Assembly: GCA_963575745.1 (NCBI GenBank)
Contig: CAUYUJ010010391.1
Span: 322,281 to 386,280, forward strand
Length of the DNA: 64,000 nucleotides
From: Prorocentrum cordatum
Taxonomy: Eukaryota > Sar > Dinophyceae > Prorocentrales > Prorocentraceae
Direction: 5' to 3'
A program made the position numbers and the translations under genes. The notes under the pieces are model-generated. The model ran no database searches. It worked only from the letters and a program-made list of their open reading frames with translations, and was not told where the DNA came from. Position 1 is the first letter of the stretch, and each line of letters starts with the position of its first letter. Shown here piece by piece: positions 40,954-64,000 of the stretch.

Positions 40954-41253
40954 GCCTTCTCGGCAGGCTCGGCAGCCCACCGGCCTCCTGGGAAGTTCTC
41001 GCTGGGCCCCCGGTCTAGGACGGACGAGCTCCTCTCAGACGGCGCGAAGGCTTCCCAGAAGTCCCGCCGCCTTCCGAAAAGGCCTTCCCCTTCTCACTTC
41101 CCCCCCTCGCTCGCCGCCGGTGTCTGCCGCTCACGGGCCTGATGACCGCTCCGCGCCGTCCTTCTCCTCCGCGCTGTCCTCCAGAGGCGCCGCCGGTCCT
41201 CGGCCGGCGACGAGAAGAGGGGCAAGGGGCAGGGGGGGGAGGGAAGCGTTCGG

Positions 41254-41406
41254 TCGGGCACGTCCTCCTACAGGCGGGTTTCGGAGGGAAAGCGAAGATA
41301 GCCAAAACGAATACGCAGAACATTGTCATACATCGTCCAGAAGTCGTCCGCAAACTATGTTTGGACTCGTTTTGCATATTCCTCCTGTAGAGGGGACATT
41401 TCCCGA
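41254..41406. mobile_element. MITE-like element, family 1, copy 3
   Basis: Ends TCGGGCACGTCCTCCTACAG and its inverted counterpart TAGAGGGGACATTTCCCGA enclose about 115 AT-rich bases. Confidence 0.65.
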
Positions 41407-41905
41407 CTGCGGCCCTGAGCTGCGGCCCTGAGAGGGCGACCTGAGAGGGCGGGGGACTCGGTGTCTTCGCGAGCACAGCAGGAACCCGACCACAAGGAGC
41501 CCTCCTCGGGAAGCCCAGCCCGGAGCCCCCGGGGCGTCCCCTGTGCTCTTCGGTGTGGGAGCGCCACGCTTCTCCACAGACGAGCCTTTGAGGCCCAGGA
41601 CACCCAGGGCGCCCTGGAGGCAGGCAGGGTGCCTCTTGGCATGGGCTTCCGCTGCACATCGGCCCCTCCGAGCCCAGGCGCGCCCCGCGCGCCACTCTGG
41701 CACGACGGGGGGGCGCCTCGGGAGGCGCTCCCCCCCCTCCGGACCCTGCCCGAGGGGCAGCGGTGGGGGGGGGGACTGGCTCGGAGGGGGGAAGCATCGA
41801 GGGAGGCATCGAGCTGGAGTTGGCGATGCATCGACAGGCCCCCCATAGCGAAATCGCACGGTCCTGGGCAGGGTGAACTATCGGGCCCCCTGTGGGCTAG
41901 CAGTA
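41407..41905. other. No supported gene
   Basis: GC-rich sequence with G-runs at 41700-41790. Overlapping frames occur without a recognisable protein. Confidence 0.4.
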
Positions 41906-41907
41906 GG

Positions 41908-42005
41908 CGACCGGGACGATCTGGGCACCTCTGGAACGCTCTCGGCGAGGCGCAGTTGCTGGAACGCATCACGAGGCTGGAAAACCGCCGAGATGTTACG
42001 CGAAA
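41908..42005. repeat. Interspersed repeat shared with 7617-7710
   Basis: It contains AGTTGCTGGAACGCATCACG and flanks nearly identical to the copy at 7617-7710. Confidence 0.7.
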
Positions 42006-42091
42006 GCGCCCGAAACCCCCGCATTTCAAGTCTCGAAAACCTGAGCCGACCTCCCCCCCCCCCTCCCCTTAGCGACGCCCCTGGATGCCCC

Positions 42092-42292
42092 TCATTTGAA
42101 CTCCGCCGCACCGACGCCGACGGCGGCGACGGCCGCGACGCCGCCGCCCTGCGCGACGAAGCCAGACACCAGCTGCTCCAGCAGCCGCTGGCCGCGCAAC
42201 AGCTCGCGCACGCCCTCCAAGACCTCGTCGGGCGTTTCGAAATGAGGGGAGGGGGGGCGGAAAGGCATTTTTCGTGCACCCTCGGGGCCCAT
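42092..42292 (-). CDS. Small candidate gene or terminal exon
   Basis: After an acceptor GTTTGCAG (ending 42295) the first ATG (42290-42292) opens a 66-codon frame ending at TGA 42092-42094. It contains FETPDEVLEGVRELLRGQRL and LEQLVSGFVAQGGG, a helical and plausible composition. An AG just two bases before the ATG would suit leader trans-splicing. No family recognised. Confidence 0.35.
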   Translation of the reverse strand: MGPEGARKMPFRPPSPHFETPDEVLEGVRELLRGQRLLEQLVSGFVAQGGGVAAVAAVGVGAAEFK

Positions 42293-42660
42293 TCCTGCAA
42301 ACTCTCGATGTCCCCTCCCCATTTGTCCCCCCCCCCCCCCCTTGCGAAGCGCCCGGACCTCGTCGAAGCAAGAGCCGCTCGGCGGCGCCGGCTCCAGTCG
42401 GCGCTGGCCTCAGCACACCCGCAAACCAGCAGTGCTCGCGTGCTGGAAGAATCCCACCAGCCCTCTGGGCGTAGGTGGTTTAGACCGTTTCCTCTTCCAC
42501 ACCTCCCTTCTCCCCTCCGGGGAGGGGTTTACCCCTCCCCCTTACCCCCTCCCCCTCAACTCGCCTGGACATCGTTTCTGGATGGACTGGTGGTGATACG
42601 CGAAGCCTCTGGGGGCCCCCGCAAGGTCCTTTGGACCGTCCAAGAACGGCTCGGTTTCGG

Positions 42661-42797
42661 TCGGGCCTGTCCCCCTACAGGGGGATTTTGAAAGAAAAAT
42701 GAAAAGCACCCCCAAAATACCCCAGAATGGTTTAAAACAAACGCCTCCAAAATAGTCCCCAAATCATGTTTTGATCATTTTTGAATTTTCCCCCTGT
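42661..42797. mobile_element. MITE-like element, family 1, copy with decayed right end
   Basis: The left end TCGGGCCTGTCCCCCTACAG is identical to copy 1 for its first 25 bases. The right end keeps only AATTTTCCCCCTGT. Confidence 0.6.
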
Positions 42798-42799
42798 CT

Positions 42800-44300
42800 G
42801 TTTTCAAGCTGTTTCCAACCATGTCTGTATGGCCCCGGCTAACTGCAAGCTAACACTTCTATTAATTCGCGGGCCCAGCGGGCCAAAAGCGTGCTGAGAT
42901 CTCCTCTAACTGCATCGGAATACTTTGGGTAGGTCCTACTGAGGAGGCTTGGTGTTCCCAGCTTCCCTTCCAACAACCACCCCCCAGGGTATGTTTGGAT
43001 GAGTTCTAAGCCTACGAGGCCTACTACAAAATGAACTCCTAACCTACGAGACTACAGAAAAACTCACTACTATATATCTGCGCGCTGATATTATCAAGCC
43101 ACTTCCCCTCATTATCTGAATCCCCTCTCCCACGCAGTGAAATCATCCGACTTCACGGCTCCTTTCTGTTCGTGGCTCCTCCCTCCCCCAACTCGTTTCT
43201 TTCTCCTATTGTCGCCCTGCTCGCATGGCGCGCGCGCGGGAGGGAGGGGTGCGCATGTTGTTCTCACCGAGCGGCCCTGCCGACGTCTGCTGCTCGTCGG
43301 GCCAGGGGCAAGCAGGCGACGGCAAAAGGGAGAGTGGAGCAACGACGCGAGGATCAAAGGATAGGGCGAGAATCGAACTCAGGAGAGGGACGACGATGAC
43401 GACTGAGACAAAGACGAGGGAGGTGATGATAACGCGAGAACGAAGAGTATCTAAATGCGCTTAGGAACGGGCGAAGAAGAGAAAGGCAGGGGGCATTCGA
43501 ACGTGGAGTGTGAACCAAAGCTGGGCGATGAATCCCACATACAGAAGTGAAGGATCAAACCAACGAGTGTAGGAAAGACGAGCGAAGGATGACAAGAGGA
43601 TGCTGGACATGGAAGGAGGGGGGGCTGGCATTATAGCAGGGCCGAGCGCCCATGGCATCCAAGCCTGGGCAAAAAAAAACAATCATGGGCGCAGTGTCGC
43701 ATGGTGTCTTCCGCTTCTTCTTGGCAACTCGTTACACGCCAGTCGAAAGAAGTAAATAGAAACATGAAGTAGGAAGGCGTTGGGAGTAGATTGGGCTCCG
43801 CCTCACCCTGGTGGTGGGAGATTGGAGGAGTTGGCCATCGATTCTTGAAGTAAGAAGGCGCTTGAAATAGATTGGGATCTGGGGGTCCACGAATGCCTAC
43901 GTTCAAAGACCGGCGGGCATCCGTGCCCTGCCCCCTCCCCCACCACTCTCGCACGCCCTCCCCTCTTCATCGCTACTTTCCCCCCCCCTTGCTACCTTCC
44001 CTGAGCTCTCCACTACCACTTGCGCCACCTCCCCATGCAGCGCCAGCGTCCGTCATTGCTCCTCCTCTTGCTCATCCTACCTGTGTCGTCGTCTTGTTTG
44101 CTTTCATCTCTCTCTGTGTGTATGTATCTCTATCTCCCCCCCATTCCCCTGGCACGCGCGCTGCGGCCCTCGCCCCCGCCAACAGCGAGAGCGGCTCCAC
44201 AAGCCCCACCTCACTTGTGGATGAAGGAGGATGCCAGATCCCTGCCGGCGCCTCGAGGGGGGGGGGGCGACGTGACGGAGCGACGCGACGACGACGAAAC
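42800..44300. other. No supported gene; short tandem repeat
   Basis: GAAGTAGGAAGGCGTTGGGAG at 43767 recurs as GAAGTAAGAAGGCGCTTGAAA at 43847, both followed by TAGATTGGG. A frame on each strand near 44160-44260 has weak protein character. Nothing firmer is seen. Confidence 0.4.
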
Positions 44301-44565
44301 GACGAGGAAGAGGAGAGGAGGATGAGGGATGAGAAGAAGGGAAGGATGAGGAGGTTGGCGAGGAGGATGAGGGATGATGAAGAGGAGGATGAGGGATGAG
44401 GAAGAGGATGAGGAAGATGTGGAAGGGGGGGATGATGAGGAGGAGGAATGAAGGAGGAGGGTGAGGAGGACGAGGGATGAGGAAGAGGAGGCAAAGGAGG
44501 AAGAGGGATGAGGTGGGGGAAGTGGGCGAGGGGGGTGAGGATGAGGATGAGAAGAAGGATGAGGA
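44300..44565. repeat. GAG/GATGAGG purine-rich run
   Basis: Irregular GATGAGG, GAGGAA and GAGGAG units lie directly downstream of a gene Y exon on the minus strand, so this is probably intron. Confidence 0.8.
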
Positions 44566-44568
44566 TGC

Positions 44569-44716
44569 CTGTCCCTCTTCTGCTTCGTGAACTTGAAGTC
44601 GTCGAACCAGAAGCGCTCCCTGTAGAGCTCGCTCTGCTGGTCCACGTACAGGTTCTTGTGCTCATCGATCTCGACCAGGCTCGGTACTAAGTACTGGTAC
44701 CTCCGCCCGATGGCAT
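44569..44716 (-). CDS. Gene Y, exon 2 (unknown function)
   Basis: The exon is bounded by CCCAG at 44717-44721 and a GC donor after 44569. It encodes AIGRRYQYLVPSLVEIDEHK, NLYVDQQSELYRERFWF and DDFKFTKQKRD, clearly protein-like. The phase matches exon 1 if that ends at a GC donor after 44931. No family recognised. Confidence 0.5.
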
Positions 44717-44930
44717 CTGGGATCATGATAGAGGTCAGAGGGGATGCACTGAGCAGCCAAGCAAACATGTGGCACATGAGAAACTGCAAAGCAACATCGC
44801 GTACACCACGTGGTTGGACGACAGGAAAACAGAGGGTGAGGGGGGCGCCTGAACGACACGAGATGACACATAGCAGATCCAAGGATGGGAGCAGAAAAAA
44901 ACACACAATGGCCAACATCCCCATCCCAGC

Positions 44931-45015
44931 CCCACTTTCCGCTGTCGTTGCCGATGCCGGCGGTCACGGTCACAGGCATGAACACGATGCGGTGCGTTTC
45001 TTTCATGGCCTCCAT
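44931..45015 (-). CDS. Gene Y, exon 1 with start codon
   Basis: ATG at 45013-45015 opens MEAMKETHRIVFMPVTVTAG followed by IGNDSGKW. The acceptor-like GTAGCAG ends six bases upstream of the ATG, suitable for leader trans-splicing. The stop codon of gene X lies only nine bases upstream, in the same frame. Alternatively X and Y are one gene with an in-frame TAG or an unseen splice. Confidence 0.45.
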
Positions 45016-45024
45016 CTCCTCCTG

Positions 45025-59499
<14,475 letters not shown>

Positions 59500-59500
<1 letters not shown>

Positions 59501-60300
59501 AGAGCAGAGTGTACAGCACAGAGCAGCTACCCCCTTAAGGCCACGATTGCAATTGAACCACCTTTGGGGGCGCATGAAACGGAGACCTCATCATGGGTGG
59601 GGCATCAAGAACACGGCTCTGCACTGATTGCGTTGTCATAGTGCCCCCCCCCCCCCATCCAGCCCTTGCTTCAACCTATCACGGGGGTTTGCTGGCGCTG
59701 TTCCTGGGGTGCGTTCGAAGCGAGCTGGTCTCGCCGTCACCCGCGCATGATCACCCCCCCCCTCCGTGATATACAGCAGACCCCCCTTAACGCCCCTTCC
59801 CGCTCTAACTGGGGGTGGCCCCGTCGCATCCGCAACGCCCTCGACGGGATGTCTCTCGTCGCCAGTCAATCTGCGGGCCCCGCCAGGGCCCGACGTCGAC
59901 GCGCTACCGGCGGTGAAGCACTTGGACGATGCGTAAGGAGGCACCTCCCCCCACCTCAATCATCCACTGCCCTCCTCCTTCTGCCAATTCGCTATCCTCT
60001 GCTCCTCTCCTTGCAAGGCGCGCTGCCACCATCCTACTTCCTCCTCTTCTGAACCTTCCACCAATGAGCGACTAGAGGCTCAAAGGGTACCCCCTGGCTC
60101 AAACGATCTGCTCATACGTCCTATCCTCAGCCCCTGGCGGTTGGAACGCCGGCGCGCCTAATGGAGCACACCGTATCATGCAACCATTAACTGCATTGAC
60201 ACAATGGGCACCGCCCAAAATAAGCATGCAACACCGCTTGCGGTAATTGTATCGCCGGGAAAAGAATAAATCCACATTAGCCTTGCAACGCGCCACTGGC
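59500..60300. other. Intergenic stretch between genes X and Z
   Basis: C-runs at 59642-59654 and 59755-59762. A minus-strand frame at 59740-59940 has weak protein character. Nothing is supported. Confidence 0.4.
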
Positions 60301-60305
60301 GCAAC

Positions 60306-60680
60306 TTAGTCCAACCGCCGGCACCCAGGGCATTCGAACGGCAACTTTGCGCTGCCGTGGAGAATCCGCTCTGCGCAATTACAATGCCAGTATAGCAAGC
60401 AAGTCACACATCGCATCAACACATCTGGGGCCGAGACGTCGTCGCATACACAGCATCGGTTATCGTCCGATGGGTCCAGCGGGCCCTGGTATTTTTTGGT
60501 TCTGTGGTATGCCATCAACGTCAAGAGCCAGACCTCCACTTGGAACCGGTGCGGGCCCCTAGCCTTGAGAACCAGCGCGCCAGTATTGCCCAATATCACC
60601 GTGCAATCCTTGAAACACTTCACAGCCACTCGGTTTGCCGGCGCTGGGCCGTCACCAGTGCCCCACAATGAATATGACAC
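60306..60680 (-). CDS. Gene Z, C-terminal part with PHD finger
   Basis: The frame ends at TAA 60306-60308 and reads RVAVKCFKDCTVILGNTGAL, FQVEVWLLTLMAYHRTKKYQ, then the finger NRCCVCDDVSAPDVLMRCVT, CLLYWHCNCAERILHG and FECPGCRRLD. The spacing C-x2-C, C-x2-C, H-x2-C, C-x2-C is that of a C4HC3 PHD finger, which usually binds histone tails or other proteins in chromatin. The upstream frame (60652-61863) ends in a different phase 28 bases inside this one, so a single-base indel or an unseen intron separates them. Confidence 0.6.
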   Translation of the reverse strand: MSYSLWGTGDGPAPANRVAVKCFKDCTVILGNTGALVLKARGPHRFQVEVWLLTLMAYHRTKKYQGPLDPSDDNRCCVCDDVSAPDVLMRCVTCLLYWHCNCAERILHGSAKLPFECPGCRRLD

Positions 60681-61863
60681 GGTTGCAACGGTCGAGGGTC
60701 ACAGGGAAGCCCTTGCGCTCGACAGCGTCAACCCACATCACAAGTAAGATGTTCCCTTCGGTGTCCTCGATCAAGCTGACATCGCCTTTCCTGATGGGCG
60801 GCGCGCCGCGGGAAAGTGCCATTGCACGCGCTTCCTCCACTTTGGCAGCGCTCTCACGAACGAGGCGGACAATGTGGTCAGGGCAGAAGTCGCCATCTGG
60901 CGTTGCGGGTGCAGGCGACCCGTCCGTTGGCAAAGCCCCGTCGGACGCTTCGCGATCCGAGTCGCCATCGTCGTGGCCGCCGTGGCCGTGGGGCGCTGGC
61001 GGCAAAGGCATATCGGCAGGGTCTTCTGGCGCTGGCGGTTCTGGCGCTGGCGGTTCGGGCGCTGGCGGTTCGGGGTCGGGCGGCTCTGGCAGCCCCGCGG
61101 GCTCATCGCGCGCATCGGGCGGCAGTTCTCCATGGTCGCCCAGCTCTTGCTCTTCAGGGTGTCCAGTAACACTGTCGCCGTCGGCGTTATCAACGCCGCC
61201 GTCGTATTCCCCATTCTCTTCCATTGTCTCTTCTAGCAACCGAACGAAACGGTCCACGTCGACCTCTACATCCCGTGGTCCGACTTGTTTCGTTCTTTGC
61301 CTGGGATTGACTGAGTGTTCTGTCTCATCGCCGCACCTGGCTTCCACGAGTGAGATCCACTCAGCGCGCCAGAATGTGACCTGCTTCTTTCTGGCCCCAT
61401 CCGCAGGCAAGTTGCCCGCGATCAAGTCAACCAATCGTTGTGGTTCTGGCGGCCACGCAAGCTCGAACCGCGAAAGGCCTGGCGCTAACTCAATCAACTT
61501 CCCAGCGCAGACATAGATCCTGTGGATGTACCACCAACACATTACAAATGCATCCCTGACTGCAATACCAGGGCCCACGAACGTCCACACGTGATCTACC
61601 CAAGGTGTTTCTTGCAATTCCCCAAGTGGCCCAATGTACCTCGCCGCCTCAAGCAAGGTGGGAGTCACAGCGGGCGCTGACAGTGGCGCCATGGGCGGGT
61701 GCTGCAAGTCGGGGCCGTCCGCCGTCAAGGCCAAGGGTACAAATCGGTCTGCATATTCGGTTGTCTTCTGGTAATCCACGACCCGATGGTGCAAACTGAC
61801 GCACTCGTCCACACTGATGCCAGCACCCATCTTGATCCGCATGCGGTCGGACGCCAAGGGCAG
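60652..61863 (-). CDS. Gene Z, central exon
   Basis: The exon begins after GGCGTTGCAG (AG at 61864-61865) and reads LPLASDRMRIKMGAGISVDE, YADRFVPLALTADGPD, WTFVGPGIAVRDAFVMCWWY and FWRAEWISLVEARC. An acidic Pro-rich linker with PEPPAPEPPAPE repeats follows, then VRLVRESAAKVEEARAMALS and ILLVMWVDAVERKGFPV. The preceding exon (63891-64000) joins in phase. I recall similar multicopy dinoflagellate proteins with 'D.EG.NS......AP' followed by 'LASDR..IK.G', but cannot name a function. Ordered N-terminal domain, disordered linker, C-terminal PHD. Confidence 0.55.
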   Translation of the reverse strand: MPLASDRMRIKMGAGISVDECVSLHHRVVDYQKTTEYADRFVPLALTADGPDLQHPPMAPLSAPAVTPTLLEAARYIGPLGELQETPWVDHVWTFVGPGIAVRDAFVMCWWYIHRIYVCAGKLIELAPGLSRFELAWPPEPQRLVDLIAGNLPADGARKKQVTFWRAEWISLVEARCGDETEHSVNPRQRTKQVGPRDVEVDVDRFVRLLEETMEENGEYDGGVDNADGDSVTGHPEEQELGDHGELPPDARDEPAGLPEPPDPEPPAPEPPAPEPPAPEDPADMPLPPAPHGHGGHDDGDSDREASDGALPTDGSPAPATPDGDFCPDHIVRLVRESAAKVEEARAMALSRGAPPIRKGDVSLIEDTEGNILLVMWVDAVERKGFPVTLDRCNRVIFIVGHW

Positions 61864-61920
61864 CTGCAACGCCCTTAGTCGCCACTGCCAGCCGCGCAAT
61901 CCACAATCGCGCGGGCTGGT

Positions 61921-63330
61921 CCGATCGGTCGGACGTGCATCGGCCGAACCACGTGGACCCGATCGCAGACCAAGCAAAGCCGACCGCGGGGCCTACATTA
62001 CATGCACATGCCGACGCGCGCGCAGCGCCACGCATGCGTGCTTGGCGCAACGCGGGGCGCGTCTCTCGATCCGATCAAAGGGCAAGCGGCCGATATGTTA
62101 TTACAAGGCGTCCAGCAACAATCACCATGTGCATTATGAAGACAACGTGACCCCACGTGTGCTAGCTGCTCTCACAGATGTTAGCGATAGACCGCATCGT
62201 GACAGACTGAGACAAGCAGCTATGTGACGGAGGAACTGGAATGGATAGTGCAAAGCGATCGAAACCAAGCTCTCGTGTAACGGTCCGAATTCTACTACTG
62301 AGCCTCCGTGCCGCAGACATAGCAATCGTATCGTCCGCTGGTTCACACTGCAACAGAGCACGCGCACATGCGCACGCACGCACGCCAACCCACCCCTCAA
62401 GACCACGCACACACGCAACAACAACAACCACAACTACTTCCCCCCCCCCCCCACCCCACCCACCCACCGCCCATAAGCGCGCAAACACGGAAGCACACGC
62501 GCAAACACACGCCAACCCACTCCCATGCAACCCCTCCCCCACTTCCCCACTTCTCACCGCCCCGCCCACCAGCCCGCGCACCGCTTTCACACCCGCCATC
62601 CCATCCATCCACTCGCCGCATCGCCCCATCCCCCACGCCCCCCACCTCACAACGCTAAACCCCCCCCCCCCACCCACCCACCCCCCACCCCCCTCCCCCA
62701 TCTCCACCCGACCTCCCGACCTCCACCACCCCCGCAATGACCCGATTGGTCGGACGTGCATCGGCCGAACCACGTCGACCCGACCGCCGACCAGGCAAGG
62801 CCGACCGCGGGGCCTACATTACATGCACATGCCGACGCGCGCGCAGCGCCACGCACGCGTGCTTGGCGCAACGCGGGGCGCGTCTCCCGACCCGATCAAA
62901 GGGCAAGCGGTCGATATGTTATTACAAGGCGTCCAGCAACAATCACCATGCGCATTATGAAGCCAACGTGACCCCACATGTGTTAGCCGTTCTCATAGAT
63001 GTTAGCGATAGGCCACATCGTGACAGACTGAGACAAGCAGCTATGTGACGGAGGAACTGGGATGGATAGTGCAAAGCGATCGAAACCAAGCTCTCATGAT
63101 AGCAATCGCATCGCCCGCTGATTCACTCTGCAAAAGAGCACGCGCGCGCGCCAACACGCACCACAAGACGACCACCCCGCCCTTCCAACCTCCCGCCAGC
63201 ACAAGCACACAAACACGCACGCGCGCACGCAAACGCACATCAAGCCAATCCTCTCCAACCCCTCCCCCACTTCCCCACTTCTAACCGCACCGCCCACCCT
63301 CCCACGCACCGAGTTCACCACCGCCATCAC
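61921..63330. repeat. Tandem duplication, about 0.73-0.82 kb unit
   Basis: Copy 1 starts at 61921 and copy 2 at 62742. For about 345 bases the offset is exactly 821 and identity is high, including GGTCGGACGTGCATCGGCCG and ATGTGACGGAGGAACTGG. Further shared blocks (GCAATCG-ATCG-CCGCTG; CAACCCCTCCCCCACTTCCC) follow at a smaller offset of about 728, so copy 1 has gained or copy 2 lost about 93 bases. Confidence 0.85.
62355..62745. repeat. C/A-rich low complexity
   Basis: CACACGC and CCCCACC-type sequence, part of the duplicated unit. A related stretch covers 63130-63690 with CCACCAC runs near 63450 and 63640. Confidence 0.8.
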
Positions 63331-63890
63331 ATTCACCCACGCACGCACAACACGCACACACGCACCACGCACACGCACACCACCAGCACGACCACCATGC
63401 CACAACCGCCGCCACGCGCCACCCCCCCCCCCCCTCCGCCACCACCCACCACCACCGCCACCACCGCCACCACCACCACATGACACGCGCGCACGCGATC
63501 GACACAGCACCGCCGCCGCCACCACGCCACCAACACCCCCGCCCGAACCCACCACGCCCCCCTTCTCCAAGCCCGCTCTGACCCCCTCCCGCCCGCCCAT
63601 GCACCCGCGCTCATGCGCGCATGCCCCCCCCCCCCCCCATCCACCACCACCACCACCACACCGCACGCACACACGTAAACACATCCGCATGTACACGCGC
63701 AAACCTTATCATTGCCGCGCGTGCATGTCGTCCACGCGCCAACGCTCGCACGCATACAGCTGACGCCCAATCGTGCGGCGTCGGCATCGTCGGACCGATC
63801 AAGGCTGGATCGCGATCGCGGGACCACTGTCGTCGGCGCCATCAATCGGTCGATCGGCCGCCGCCCGATCGCGGGCGCTCGCTAAGGCAC

Positions 63891-64000
63891 CAGCGGGGCC
63901 CTGTCAGACATTAGCTGCAATACGGAGTTGAAGCCTTCCACGTCCTGCGCGTCGATGGGGATGGCCGCGCGGAATAACACCAACCACGACCACAGCGCTG
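63891..64000 (-). CDS. Gene Z, exon running off the window
   Basis: The minus-strand frame reads ALWSWLVLFRAAIPIDAQDV then EGFNSVLQLMSDRAPL to a GT donor at 63889-63890. It joins in phase 0 to LPLASDRMRIKMG at 61863. The exon continues beyond the window edge, so the gene is partial. Confidence 0.55.

Larger units (their letters stand above)
61864..63890 (-). other. Gene Z intron with tandem duplication
   Basis: GT donor at 63889-63890 and AG acceptor at 61864-61865 bound 2027 bases without protein character. The only structures inside are the tandem duplication and A/C-rich low-complexity sequence. Confidence 0.5.

Noticed and set aside
43360-43390. GAGTTCGATTCTCG on the minus strand, like a tRNA B box
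   Set aside because: The T-stem does not pair and no acceptor or anticodon arms could be built around it.

Overview
This window looks like nuclear DNA from a dinoflagellate. A perfect copy of the dinoflagellate trans-spliced leader lies in the genomic DNA at 16704-16725 (minus strand), and a decayed tandem copy lies at 1095-1131 (plus). Introns I could reconstruct use both GT and GC donors with AG acceptors. There are LINE-type retroelement proteins of a kind I recall from dinoflagellate genomes, a divergent HCN/EAG-like channel, and a GC-rich background full of GAG, CAG, GA, TG and CAC runs. The species cannot be settled from sequence alone; Prorocentrum-like core dinoflagellates would fit. 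Almost all supported coding sequence is on the minus strand.

Layout. 0-6 kb: repeats only (a roughly 26-32-bp minisatellite, a 105-bp GC-rich minisatellite, a CAG run, a GCTAA/GCTAAA satellite) plus the decayed leader pair. 6.5-10 kb: a split minus-strand gene of unknown function whose intron and duplicated exon carry three kinds of MITE-like element. 10.5-13.4 kb: 3' half of a decayed LINE (reverse transcriptase). 15.1-16.7 kb: an intronless 483-codon gene headed by the perfect leader relic, read here as a retrogene. 17.1-20.3 kb: 5' half of a decayed LINE (ORF1-like domain, endonuclease). 21-25 kb: weak exons and repeats. 25.2-31.65 kb: a voltage-gated cation channel gene in at least three exons, with a 4-kb repeat-filled intron. 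31.7-33.4 kb: cryptic repeats. 33.8-38.8 kb: a second LINE with endonuclease, RT, zinc finger and C-terminal domain, broken by frameshifts. 39-44.5 kb: repeats, MITE-like copies and one small candidate gene. 44.6-59.5 kb: a large gene with more than 20 exons (called gene X here) followed 9 nt later by the start of another (gene Y). 60.3-64 kb: the 3' part of a PHD-finger gene (gene Z) whose intron holds a tandem duplication.

The genes do not form a recognisable pathway. The picture is a few host genes with long, repeat-filled introns in one orientation, embedded in retroelements, MITEs and reinserted trans-spliced mRNA. Exon borders were read by eye from splice dinucleotides and frame. Similarities to protein families are from recalled motifs, not searches.
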